A DNA stretch of 56,341 bases from Collinsella sp. (GTDB lineage Bacteria > Actinomycetota > Coriobacteriia > Coriobacteriales > Coriobacteriaceae). Positions within the stretch are counted from its first letter, which is position 1. Every line of letters begins with the position of its first letter. The notes beneath the pieces were generated by a model that was not told where the DNA came from, searched no databases, and saw only the letters and a program-made list of their open reading frames with translations. This document shows positions 9,694 to 17,054 of this stretch, piece by piece. Both the position numbers and the translations under genes were made by a program. The DNA lies in assembly GCA_019419625.1 (NCBI GenBank), contig DXZO01000017.1, positions 1 through 56,341 of the forward strand. The letters run 5' to 3'.

Positions 9694-10296
9694 ATGACCG
9701 AGATGTCCGAGCCGACGATTCGCCTGGCGACGCCCGATGATGCGCCGGCGTTGCTTGCCATCTATGAGCCATATGTGCGCGAGACGGCGATAACCTGCGA
9801 ATACGAGGTGCCGAGCGTTGAGGAGTTTGCCGGGCGCATCGAGCGTACGCTCAAGCGCTACCCGTATTTGGTGATGGAGCTGGACGGGCGTCCGGTAGGC
9901 TATGCCTATGTGAGTCCGCTCAACAGCCGCGAAGCATACGACTGGTCGGTCGAGACGTCGATTTATCTGGCGCGCGATGTGCGCCATGGCGGGCTGGGCC
10001 GCAAGCTGCACGATGCGCTCAGGCAATGTCTGATCGCGATGGGCATCACCAACATGTGCGCTCTCATTGCCGTGCCGCACGACAAGGACGACGAATACCT
10101 GACGCACAACAGCCAGGATTTCCATGCCCATATGGGATATCGCCTGGTGGGCGCCTTTGACCGCTGCGCCCAAAAGTTCGGCCGCTGGTACGACATGTGC
10201 TGGATGGAGCTGGTCCTGGCCGAGCGCGTTCCTAACCAACCTAAGCCAACCTGGTTCCCCGCACTTGTCGCCCAAGGTTTCAAACCTACCATTTAG
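9694..10296 (+). CDS. GNAT N-acetyltransferase (phosphinothricin acetyltransferase-like)
   Basis: A 200-aa GNAT enzyme transferring acetyl from acetyl-CoA to an amine. The N-terminal strand IRLATPDDAPALLAIYEPYV and the segment SIYLARDVRHGGLGRKLHDAL (acetyl-CoA loop) match the Pat/YncA subgroup, which acetylates amino acids or analogues. The ATG follows GGGGGAGAAGGG; a TTG at 9670 is upstream in frame. The last codons (F-K-P-T-I-stop) lie within a family A repeat, so the C terminus may be repeat-derived. The natural substrate is unknown. Confidence 0.83.
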   Translation: MTEMSEPTIRLATPDDAPALLAIYEPYVRETAITCEYEVPSVEEFAGRIERTLKRYPYLVMELDGRPVGYAYVSPLNSREAYDWSVETSIYLARDVRHGGLGRKLHDALRQCLIAMGITNMCALIAVPHDKDDEYLTHNSQDFHAHMGYRLVGAFDRCAQKFGRWYDMCWMELVLAERVPNQPKPTWFPALVAQGFKPTI

Positions 10297-10328
10297 GGAC
10301 AGGTTTATTTTGGCAGGTTTTATCTGGG
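10282..10328 (-). repeat. Family A repeat, copy 1 (reverse orientation)
   Basis: Reverse complement of the consensus CCAGATAAAACCTRCCAAAA-TAAACCTGTCCC-TTTTTGGYAGGT. It overlaps the end of the GNAT gene: where other copies read CCAAAAAGGG, this one reads CCATTTAGGG, which creates the TAG stop. Confidence 0.75.
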
Positions 10329-10339
10329 CAAACGTTAAG

Positions 10340-10380
10340 GGCCGCCGCGAAGGATGCGAATACCTTCGCGGCGGCCTTTG
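10340..10380 (+). terminator. Strong GC hairpin terminator after the GNAT gene
   Basis: GGCCGCCGCGAAGG (10340-10353) pairs perfectly with CCTTCGCGGCGGCC (10363-10376), then TTTG. It lies between two oppositely oriented family A copies. Confidence 0.75.
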
Positions 10381-10428
10381 CGTTGGGCCGTTTGATTGAT
10401 AGGTTCAACCTGCGGATGTAGCAAAACC

Positions 10429-10474
10429 CCAGATAAAACCGACCAAAATAAACCTGTCCCTTTTTGGCAGGTTT
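10429..10474 (+). repeat. Family A repeat, copy 2
   Basis: Forward copy of the 45-bp element. With copy 1 it makes a long inverted repeat around the 10340-10376 hairpin. Its own arms (ACCGACCAAAA and TTTTTGGCAGGT) form a second hairpin. Confidence 0.75.
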
Positions 10475-10564
10475 TTGGCTGTCTTGTGGTATCAAATCGC
10501 CGCAAGAAGCGCGGCGTTCGTATGCTATTTTGACTTGGATTGTCCCCTCGGCACGCCTTGTGAG

Positions 10565-10687
10565 CTAAGTGAGTAGACTTTTTGGCGCAAGGCGAGCACA
10601 AAGCGTATCTGCTTTAGTAAAACCGCAGGTCACGGAGGTGGCTGTTTTGGGTGTGCTCGGCAGGTCGCGAAAAGTCTACTCACTTAG
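10565..10687. repeat. Family B inverted-repeat element, copy 1
   Basis: A 123-bp element bounded by CTAAGTGAGTAGACTTTT and its inverse AAAAGTCTACTCACTTAG. A second inner pair, CGAGCACA and TGTGCTCG, extends the terminal inverted repeat to about 36 bp with mismatches. It has no coding capacity. The central AAAACCGCAGGTCAC-GAGGTGGCT is shared with the second copy at 18920. Confidence 0.8.
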
Positions 10688-10838
10688 GTTTACGGTGCTG
10701 GATATTCTGGGCAGGAACAGTTGAGCTTGGGCGGCGCGTGTTGCCAGGCGATGTTGGCATTTGCGCCATGCCGGCTTGAGATTTAATAAAAACCGCAGGT
10801 AAAACGTTTATTAGGTACATTTTGCTTCGTTTGGTGCG

Positions 10839-11561
10839 CTAGCCGATGGGCTCGGTGTATTTGGCGCGGTCGGTGCGTTGGATGCGCTTGGAGACATGGA
10901 GCGGGCGGCCGTCGGTATCGTAGACGTAGTCGGTGATCAGGATCAATGCCTGCCCGCGCTCAACGTTGAGCAAAAACGCCTCGTTTTGCGAGGCGTAGCA
11001 CACCTCAAAGGTCTTGTGCCCTTGTGCCGGCGCGCGATGGAATTCTTGGCGCAGCGTGGCGTAGAGCGAACCGTTGATATCGCGATCGATGAGCGCCTCA
11101 AAGCTCGGTGGTAAATAGGTGGTCTCCAGGCACAGCGGCGCATCGTCCAGATAACGCAGGCGGACAAGTTTGACGAGCTTGCTGCCCACGGCGGCGTCAA
11201 AGAACTTAGCTATGCTGCCGGCCGCCTTGGCAAAGCCTGAGTCTACGGTGCGCGTGGTGGGCTTCATGCCCTGGCCTTCGACCTGCTTGGTATAGCTCGA
11301 AAACACCAGGTTGTTCTCGTGGAGCGCGGGCGTGTCGGCCACAAAGGCGCCGCGCCCGCGCTCGGTGCGAACCAGACCCTCATCAACGAGCACCTTAAGG
11401 GCATGGCGCACGGTGCTGCGCGACAGCCCCGATTCGTCCATGAGTTCCATCTCGGACGGCAGCTTGTCTCCGCGTGCGTAGATGCCGGCGGCGATGCGGT
11501 CGCGCAGCATGCCCGCCAAGCGCTCGTATTGGGCCAGTTTCTTTTTAGACGAAGCGTTCAT
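10839..11561 (-). CDS. GntR family regulator with UTRA domain (module 1)
   Basis: A 240-aa HutC-subfamily repressor. The N-terminal winged helix-turn-helix spans about residues 5-75 (LPSEMELMDESGLSRSTVRHAL and RTERGRGAFV). The C-terminal UTRA domain (about 90-235) binds a small effector, typically a phosphorylated sugar or amino sugar. It is divergent from the SIS deglycase gene at 11767. The 17-bp motif TGTATNTAACNTGTATG occurs just upstream of both genes, which supports autoregulation and control of the deglycase. Confidence 0.88.
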   Translation of the reverse strand: MNASSKKKLAQYERLAGMLRDRIAAGIYARGDKLPSEMELMDESGLSRSTVRHALKVLVDEGLVRTERGRGAFVADTPALHENNLVFSSYTKQVEGQGMKPTTRTVDSGFAKAAGSIAKFFDAAVGSKLVKLVRLRYLDDAPLCLETTYLPPSFEALIDRDINGSLYATLRQEFHRAPAQGHKTFEVCYASQNEAFLLNVERGQALILITDYVYDTDGRPLHVSKRIQRTDRAKYTEPIG

Positions 11562-11571
11562 GTGGTCAACC

Positions 11572-11588
11572 TGTATCTAACCTGTATG
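11572..11588. promoter_or_regulatory. Candidate GntR operator near the regulator gene
   Basis: TGTATCTAACCTGTATG lies 11 bp upstream of the minus-strand regulator start and matches the site at 11711 in 15 of 17 positions. Confidence 0.5.
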
Positions 11589-11710
11589 CGAATCTAATTA
11601 AGCATGTATTCAATATAACAATAAAACCGCTGGTAGCTAGTTATCGAAAACTGCATCAGCAAAATTTCTAAGATAAATATAGCATACAACTAGTCGACAT
11701 AACCAAAACA

Positions 11711-11727
11711 TGTATGTAACTTGTATG
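11711..11727. promoter_or_regulatory. Candidate GntR operator near the SIS gene
   Basis: TGTATGTAACTTGTATG lies 40 bp upstream of the deglycase start and is the second copy of the 17-bp motif. The region between the two copies is AT-rich, as expected of a divergent promoter. Confidence 0.5.
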
Positions 11728-11766
11728 CCATCGAGAGCATCAAACGAGAAGAAAGGCTGATGCACG

Positions 11767-12759
11767 ATGACTACTCAGGAACAGGTTAAGGATGTCGTCT
11801 CCCAGGTTTTGGCTGACAAGGCAGACAAGGGCGGCATCAAGCGCGTTGTGTGGATTGGCGCCGGCGGATCCAACGGCGGCAACTATCCTGCCCAGTACTT
11901 TATGGAGCACGAGGCCACGCAGGTCGTGAGCTCCAGCTATACCAGCAACGAGTTCGTGCACGCCACGCCCGCCTATGTCAACGAGAACACCCTGGCCGTC
12001 GTCGTGTCCATGCGCGGCACCAAGGAGACCATCGTCGCCGCCCAGGTCGCCAAGGACCACGGCGCCAGCACCATCGCCATCTATGTCGACGAGTCCGGCC
12101 TTACCGAGGTCTGCGACTACAAGATCAAGTACGACAGCCTGGCCGTCGACGAGTCCTGCATGGGTCGTACCAACTCCGCCGTCGTGACCATGATCGCCAT
12201 GGAGCTTACGCAGCAGACCGAGGGTTATGCCGAGTACGAGACCGCTATGGCCGCCTTCGACTTGGTCGACCCCATCTACCGTAAGGCCGTCGAGTACACC
12301 CGTCCGCTCGCTGCCAAGTGGGCCGAGCAGAACGCCGACAAGCCCTGCATCAACGTCATGGCTCAGGGTCCGCTCTTTGGTGCCGCCTACGTCTTTAGCA
12401 TCTGCAACGTGCAGGAGATGCTGCAGATCGACTCCTGCACCATCAACACCTGCGACTTCTTCCATGGCCCCTTCGAGATCCTGGACAAGCGCACCTCGCT
12501 GTTCCAGCTCATCAGCGTCGGCCGTAGCCGCTGCAACGACGAGCGCGGCATCCGCTTCGTCAACCAGTACGGTGGCGAGCGCGTCTATCAGCTCGACGCC
12601 AAGGAGCTCGGCCTCAACGACATCAAGGACAGCGTGAGCGAGTACTTCAACCACCTGATCTTTGCGCCGATCCTCAACAACGTGTACATGCGTGCCCTCT
12701 CTGCCGTCACCCACAAGGACTACATGACGCGCCGCTACATGTGGAAGCTGGACTACTAG
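11767..12759 (+). CDS. SIS-domain protein, FrlB-like sugar-amine 6-phosphate deglycase (1)
   Basis: A 330-aa double-SIS protein of the FrlB/GfrF family, which splits fructosyl- or glucosyl-amino acid 6-phosphates into sugar phosphate and free amine. The N-terminal phosphosugar loop reads VWIGAGGSNGGNYPA and the serine-rich motif VVSMRGTKET. The family motif before the active site is CDFFHGPFE, and the C terminus ends TRRYMWKLDY, like the FrlB RRYYG...Y tail. It is divergent from its GntR gene. The amine substrate cannot be read from sequence. Confidence 0.85.
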   Translation: MTTQEQVKDVVSQVLADKADKGGIKRVVWIGAGGSNGGNYPAQYFMEHEATQVVSSSYTSNEFVHATPAYVNENTLAVVVSMRGTKETIVAAQVAKDHGASTIAIYVDESGLTEVCDYKIKYDSLAVDESCMGRTNSAVVTMIAMELTQQTEGYAEYETAMAAFDLVDPIYRKAVEYTRPLAAKWAEQNADKPCINVMAQGPLFGAAYVFSICNVQEMLQIDSCTINTCDFFHGPFEILDKRTSLFQLISVGRSRCNDERGIRFVNQYGGERVYQLDAKELGLNDIKDSVSEYFNHLIFAPILNNVYMRALSAVTHKDYMTRRYMWKLDY

Positions 12760-12796
12760 GGGATAGAGCGGCCTAACAGCTCGATGTCCTCATAAG

Positions 12797-12859
12797 TTGC
12801 GGTGGAATAGTTCCTGTTTGGGGGCTTGAAGCCTCTATTTAGGAACTATTTCACCGCAA
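12797..12859. repeat. Long palindrome (19-bp arms)
   Basis: TTGCGGTGGAATAGTTCCT (12797-12815) and AGGAACTATTTCACCGCAA (12841-12859) pair with one mismatch; an inner GGCTTGAAGCC hairpin sits in the loop. It may also end transcription of the SIS gene. Confidence 0.6.
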
Positions 12860-12930
12860 CCGCCAAGTAATCCGCTGGGGACGGAGGAAAACGGATCACT
12901 TTTCCGCTCGCCGATTTGTGCCTTGAAAAA

Positions 12931-12951
12931 TGTATATAACGACTATAACGT
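12931..12951. promoter_or_regulatory. Candidate regulatory half-sites before the DMT gene
   Basis: TGTATATAAC (12931-12940) matches the first half of the module 1 operator (TGTATNTAAC), and TATAACGT (12944-12951) recurs before the PTS operon. Both are AT-rich, so chance is possible. Confidence 0.35.
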
Positions 12952-12990
12952 AGTACGAAACATATTGGAAACAACACCGAGGAGGCTGCG

Positions 12991-14073
12991 TTGAAGAAAA
13001 GCAATCTGGGCTATGCGCTGGTGCTGATCGCCGCGCTTATGTGGGGCACCATCGGAATCTTTGTTAACGGAATATCGGCCCTGGGTGTTTCGTCTCAGAG
13101 TATGGCGGCCTTTCGCCTGTTGTCGGGTGCCGTCTTAATGGCTCCGGTCTTGGCATTTATGGGTTGCCAGGGAGGTGCTCGTGAGGGAAAAGCCTCGGGT
13201 CCCTTGGCTCTGTTCAAGGCAAGTCCTAAAGAGCTTGTTCCCTGCGCGCTTGTCGGTATAGTCGGTTTAGCCGTCGCCAACACCTGCTATTACGAGTGCA
13301 TGGGCGAGGTGGGCATGTCCACGGCCTCGGTGCTGCTCTACACCTCGCCGGTGTTTGGCGTCGCGCTTGGCCGCGTGCTTTATCGCGAGGACGTGACCCC
13401 CAACAAGCTCGTCGCCATCGTCTTTAACATTGTTGGTTGCGTGCTCGCGGTGACGAGTGGCGACCTGTCCGGTTTCCATTTCTCGGCTTGGGGCGTCGCG
13501 TCGGGTGTGATCGCCGGACTTTGCGGTGCACTGCTGGCTGTGTTTAGCCGTATGGCCACCAAGACGCTGCATCCGCTGGCGGTGACGTTTTGGGGCTTTG
13601 TCTTTGGCGGATGCTTTATGGCGGTGCTTTCGGCTCCGTGGTCCGATGTGGCCGCGGCAATGTCCCCGCAGCTCATTCTGCTGTTCGCAGGCTTTGGCTT
13701 TATTCCGACGGCTCTTGCGTACATCTTCTATATGCAGGGCCTTTCGATGGATCTTGAGACATCGAAGGTGCCGGTCGTGGCTTCGTTCGAAACCGTGGCG
13801 ACCGTTCTGGTCGGTATAGGCATCTACGCTGAGCCCGCTGGCGCGATCAAGGTTCTGGGCATTGTGCTGGTGCTCGCGTCCATCCTGATCATGAATACCG
13901 ACTTCTCCAAGCTGCGCAACAGCGTGTTTGTCGGTCATGTCGTTGAGAGCATGACCTTTAAGCCCAACGCGTGGTGGACGGAGAAATCGCAGGACATGGA
14001 TCTGTTCCGCGAGCGCACCGGCATCGCGCTGGAGCCCACCGTGCAGGAAAGCCCCTGGTACTTCGTGCGATAG
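12991..14073 (+). CDS. DMT-superfamily (EamA) transporter (1)
   Basis: A membrane transporter of 360 aa with two EamA repeats and about ten hydrophobic helices, from LVLIAALMWGTIGIFVNGI to VLGIVLVLASILIMNTDF. EamA proteins mostly export amino acids or metabolites. An unusual soluble tail of about 50 residues follows the last helix (from about 310) and contains WWTEKSQDMDLF. The start is TTG at 12991 after GAGGAGG. Its place between the SIS gene and the PTS operon suggests export of the amine freed by deglycation, but this is inference. Confidence 0.83.
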   Translation: MKKSNLGYALVLIAALMWGTIGIFVNGISALGVSSQSMAAFRLLSGAVLMAPVLAFMGCQGGAREGKASGPLALFKASPKELVPCALVGIVGLAVANTCYYECMGEVGMSTASVLLYTSPVFGVALGRVLYREDVTPNKLVAIVFNIVGCVLAVTSGDLSGFHFSAWGVASGVIAGLCGALLAVFSRMATKTLHPLAVTFWGFVFGGCFMAVLSAPWSDVAAAMSPQLILLFAGFGFIPTALAYIFYMQGLSMDLETSKVPVVASFETVATVLVGIGIYAEPAGAIKVLGIVLVLASILIMNTDFSKLRNSVFVGHVVESMTFKPNAWWTEKSQDMDLFRERTGIALEPTVQESPWYFVR

Positions 14074-14219
14074 GGGATTGGCGAGGCGTCTGATCTGGGG
14101 TTATCCAGCCAGCGCCGGCCTACCTAGCTCCAACGTTTCAAGTACGTTAAACCCGTCAACGGTCGTTTTTCATCCGCGAACGGTCTTTATACTAATTAGC
14201 AATATAAGCAACGTATAAG

Positions 14220-14229
14220 ACGTTATAAT
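14220..14229 (+). promoter_or_regulatory. Candidate -10 region and ACGTTATA motif of the PTS operon
   Basis: ACGTTATA overlaps a consensus TATAAT at 14224-14229, 26 bp before the EIIAB start. No clear -35 is visible, suggesting an activated or weak promoter. ACGTTATA/TATAACGT also occurs at 12944, 20357 and 35520. Confidence 0.4.
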
Positions 14230-14255
14230 GACCATAACGAAAAGGAGGAGGCAAG

Positions 14256-15179
14256 ATGAATCAGATCATTCTCGCATCTCATGGCGGCCTGGCCGCAGGC
14301 GCCAAAGACACGCTCGAGATGGTTCTCGGCGACGTGTCGAACGTCCACGTCGTGTCGCTTGCTCGTGACGACAAGGAGCCCATCACCAATAAGGTGGACG
14401 CCATGATCGCCACGTTCAACGCGGACGACACCGTCTATGTGCTGACCGATATGCTCGGCAGCTCGGTCAACAACAACATGGTCGAGCTTTCCAAGAACGG
14501 CACGAAGTTCACGGTTGTCAGCGGTTTCAATATTCCGCTGGCACTGACGCTTGCTATGAGCCCCGTCCCCGTCAAGGGTGCCGAGCTCGCGGCCCTCATC
14601 AACGAGGCTCGCGCCGGTCTGACCAACCCCAACGCACCGGTCGAGGTCGCCGCGGCTCCCGCCAAGAAGACCAAGGCGTCCCGTCACAGCTCCGGCCCCG
14701 CCAAGATCGTCCTCGCACGTCTTGACTACCGTCTGCTGCACGGCCAGGTCGTCTTTACCTGGACCACCAAGGTTCAGGCCGAGCGCATCATCGTCGTCGA
14801 CAACGCTGCCGCCAACGATGACATCAAGAAGGGCGCTCTTAAGCTGGCCAAGCCCCAGGGCGTGCGCCTGAACGTCTTCACCGTCGAGCGTGCCCTCGCC
14901 AAGATGGACAAGCTCAACACCCTCGGCGAGCGCGTCATGTTCGTCTTTGGCAACACGGCCGAGATGCTGCAGTTCTGCCAGGGCTACAAGCTCGACGCCA
15001 TCAACCTGGGCGCCACCGCCAACCACGACGGTGCCGATCAGGTCGGCGGCAAGGACAGCTCCGTCTTCCTCGACGCTACCCAGAAGGCCGACGTCAACCA
15101 GCTGCTCGACATGGGCATCAAGCTCTACGTCCAGCAGACCCCTACGTATCAGAGCGTCGACATCGACGCCAAGCTGTAA
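14256..15179 (+). CDS. PTS mannose/fructose/sorbose family EIIAB
   Basis: A fused phosphotransfer protein of 307 aa. The EIIA domain (1-125) carries the phosphorylated His9 in ILASHGGLAAG and the loop DMLGSSVNN. A proline/alanine/lysine linker (about 126-150) joins the EIIB domain, whose phospho-His162 lies in RLDYRLLHGQV. It passes phosphate from HPr to the incoming sugar. The ATG follows AAAGGAGGAGGC. It is first in an operon with EIIC and EIID; mannose-type PTS plus FrlB-like deglycase matches the known gfr arrangement for glucoselysine and fructoselysine. Confidence 0.92.
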   Translation: MNQIILASHGGLAAGAKDTLEMVLGDVSNVHVVSLARDDKEPITNKVDAMIATFNADDTVYVLTDMLGSSVNNNMVELSKNGTKFTVVSGFNIPLALTLAMSPVPVKGAELAALINEARAGLTNPNAPVEVAAAPAKKTKASRHSSGPAKIVLARLDYRLLHGQVVFTWTTKVQAERIIVVDNAAANDDIKKGALKLAKPQGVRLNVFTVERALAKMDKLNTLGERVMFVFGNTAEMLQFCQGYKLDAINLGATANHDGADQVGGKDSSVFLDATQKADVNQLLDMGIKLYVQQTPTYQSVDIDAKL

Positions 15180-15215
15180 TCAACCAGGCTTTTGCCTGAC
15201 TGAAAGGAGAAGGGT

Positions 15216-16010
15216 ATGAATACGTTCATCAGTGCGGTGCTCGTCGGCCTCGTCGGCGTGTTCTGCATGTGGGACTCCCGCCTGCTCGGTCGTCTTAACT
15301 TCGAGCAGCCCCTCGTTGGCGCTACGCTCGTCGGTCTGCTGCTGGGCGATGTGCCCACCGGCCTTGCCGTCGGTGCCGCCGTCGAGCTCGTGTCCATGGG
15401 CCTGGTGCAGGTCGGCGCCGCCGTTCCGCCCGATATGGTCCTGGGCGGCATCGTGGCCGCTGCCTTTGCGTGCCTGACCGATGCTTCCGCCGAGACCGCC
15501 ATGACGATTGCCATCCCGGTCGCCGTCCTGGGTCAGCTCCTCGGCATCGTGTTCCGTTCCATCATCGCCGCCCTCACCCATGTGGCAGATAACGCGATCG
15601 ATAACGGAAAGTTCAAGACCGCCTACCGTATGCACATCTGCGCCGGCTCCGGTCTGTACGCCGTCATGTACTTCCTGCCGATCTTCCTCGCCGTCTTTGT
15701 TGGCACCGACCTGGTTCAGGCCATCGTCAACATGGTTCCCGAGTGGCTGTCCACTGGTCTTAACGTTTCGACCAAGATCATGACCGCCTACGGCTTGGCC
15801 CTGCTGCTCACCATGATGATCAAGAAGGGTATGACTCCGTTCCTGTTCATCGGTTTCCTGCTCGCCGCTTACCTCAACCTGTCCGTCATCGCGGTCGCTC
15901 TGATCGGTGTGTGCCTGGCTGTCGTCTTCATGGGCTTCAAGTTCAACGGTTCCCATGCAGCTGCCGGCGTCGATTCCGACTACGATCCGCTCGAAGACGA
16001 CGAAGACTAA
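15216..16010 (+). CDS. PTS mannose-family EIIC
   Basis: Integral membrane subunit of 264 aa forming the transport channel with EIID. The N-terminal helix and GATLVGLLLGDVPTGLAVGAAVELVSMG are typical, as is the acidic cytoplasmic tail (DSDYDPLEDDED). The ATG follows AAAGGAGAAGGGT, 36 bp after EIIAB. Substrate choice in this family lies in EIIC/EIID, but sequence alone does not name the sugar. Confidence 0.92.
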   Translation: MNTFISAVLVGLVGVFCMWDSRLLGRLNFEQPLVGATLVGLLLGDVPTGLAVGAAVELVSMGLVQVGAAVPPDMVLGGIVAAAFACLTDASAETAMTIAIPVAVLGQLLGIVFRSIIAALTHVADNAIDNGKFKTAYRMHICAGSGLYAVMYFLPIFLAVFVGTDLVQAIVNMVPEWLSTGLNVSTKIMTAYGLALLLTMMIKKGMTPFLFIGFLLAAYLNLSVIAVALIGVCLAVVFMGFKFNGSHAAAGVDSDYDPLEDDED

Positions 16011-16023
16011 GGAGGAACACACT

Positions 16024-16857
16024 ATGGCAACCGCAACCAAGGACGTGTCCCTGAACAAGAAGGTCAGCCAGTTCTTCTGGCGCTCCTGGGCCATCCAGGC
16101 CTCTTGGAACTACGAGCGTCAGATGAACATGGGCTTCCTCTACGGCATGGTTCCCACGCTCGATCGCCTCTATCCGGACGAGTCCGACCCCAAGCAGCTC
16201 GCTGCTAAGAAAGAGGCTTACCACCGTCACATGGCGTTCTACAACTGCACCCCGCAGACGAGCGCTTTCATCCTGGGCCTCGCCGCCTCCATGGAGGAGG
16301 AGTACGCCAAAGATCCCGAGAACTTCGATCCCGATTCGATCAACGCGGTCAAGACCTCCCTCATGGGTCCGCTTTCCGGCATCGGTGACTCCTTCTTCCA
16401 GGGCACCATCCGCGTTATCGCCTTTGGCCTGGGCGTTCAGCTGGCTCAGCAGGGCTCCATCATGGGCCCGATCCTGGCCATGCTCATCTCCATCGTCCCC
16501 TCCGTGCTGATCACTTGGTTCGCAGCCAAGATGGGCTATCAGGGCGGCCACGAGTACCTGAGCAAGCTTCAGGGCGGCGACCTCATGGAGAAGCTCATGT
16601 ATGTCTGCGGCATCGTGGGTCTTATGTCCGTGGGCGGCATGATCGCTACGCTGATCGGTGCCACTACCCCGCTGCAGTTCGCTGAGGGCACCGTCGTGAT
16701 CCAGGACATCCTGGACGGCATGATGCCCCAGATGATCTCCCTTGGCCTCACCGGCCTTATGTACTGGCTCATCAAGAAGAACGTCAACACCGGTTGGCTT
16801 CTCGTGATCGCCATCGTGGGCGGCATCGCCCTCTCCGCGGCCGGCATCCTGGCCTAG
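16024..16857 (+). CDS. PTS mannose-family EIID
   Basis: Second membrane subunit, 277 aa. The family hallmark FFWRSWAIQASWNYERQMNMGFLYGM opens the protein and GPLSGIGDSFFQGTIR lies mid-protein. C-terminal hydrophobic helices follow. The ATG at 16024 has GGAGGAACACACT upstream, 14 bp after the EIIC stop; the frame is open further 5' but that part overlaps EIIC and is not used. Followed by two hairpins before the next SIS gene. Confidence 0.92.
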   Translation: MATATKDVSLNKKVSQFFWRSWAIQASWNYERQMNMGFLYGMVPTLDRLYPDESDPKQLAAKKEAYHRHMAFYNCTPQTSAFILGLAASMEEEYAKDPENFDPDSINAVKTSLMGPLSGIGDSFFQGTIRVIAFGLGVQLAQQGSIMGPILAMLISIVPSVLITWFAAKMGYQGGHEYLSKLQGGDLMEKLMYVCGIVGLMSVGGMIATLIGATTPLQFAEGTVVIQDILDGMMPQMISLGLTGLMYWLIKKNVNTGWLLVIAIVGGIALSAAGILA

Positions 16858-16890
16858 TCGCGACCAAGCGTCTAACCGCTTTCCCCGGGG

Positions 16891-16927
16891 AGCCTGCCTG
16901 GCATCCCATACCCCAGGCAGGCTTCCA
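16891..16927 (+). terminator. Hairpin after EIID
   Basis: AGCCTGCCTGG (16891-16901) pairs with CCAGGCAGGCT (16913-16923). The T-run is short, so it may allow partial read-through into the SIS gene. Confidence 0.5.
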
Positions 16928-16936
16928 TCCCTATAC

Positions 16937-16962
16937 GTGACAAAGGGCAGTCCCTTTGTCAC
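16937..16962. repeat. GTGACAAAGGG palindrome
   Basis: GTGACAAAGGG-CAGT-CCCTTTGTCAC is a perfect 11-bp stem with a 4-nt loop and no T-run. It is a second hairpin 13 bp after the first, inside the EIID-SIS gap. Confidence 0.6.
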
Positions 16963-17054
16963 ATCCTCAACGGGCCGGCGACTCGGTCCAAATCACGGTA
17001 ACCCTGCGTGCGCCCGGCAATGTGGCGCCGCAAAAATCGAAAGGAATGTGTCAG

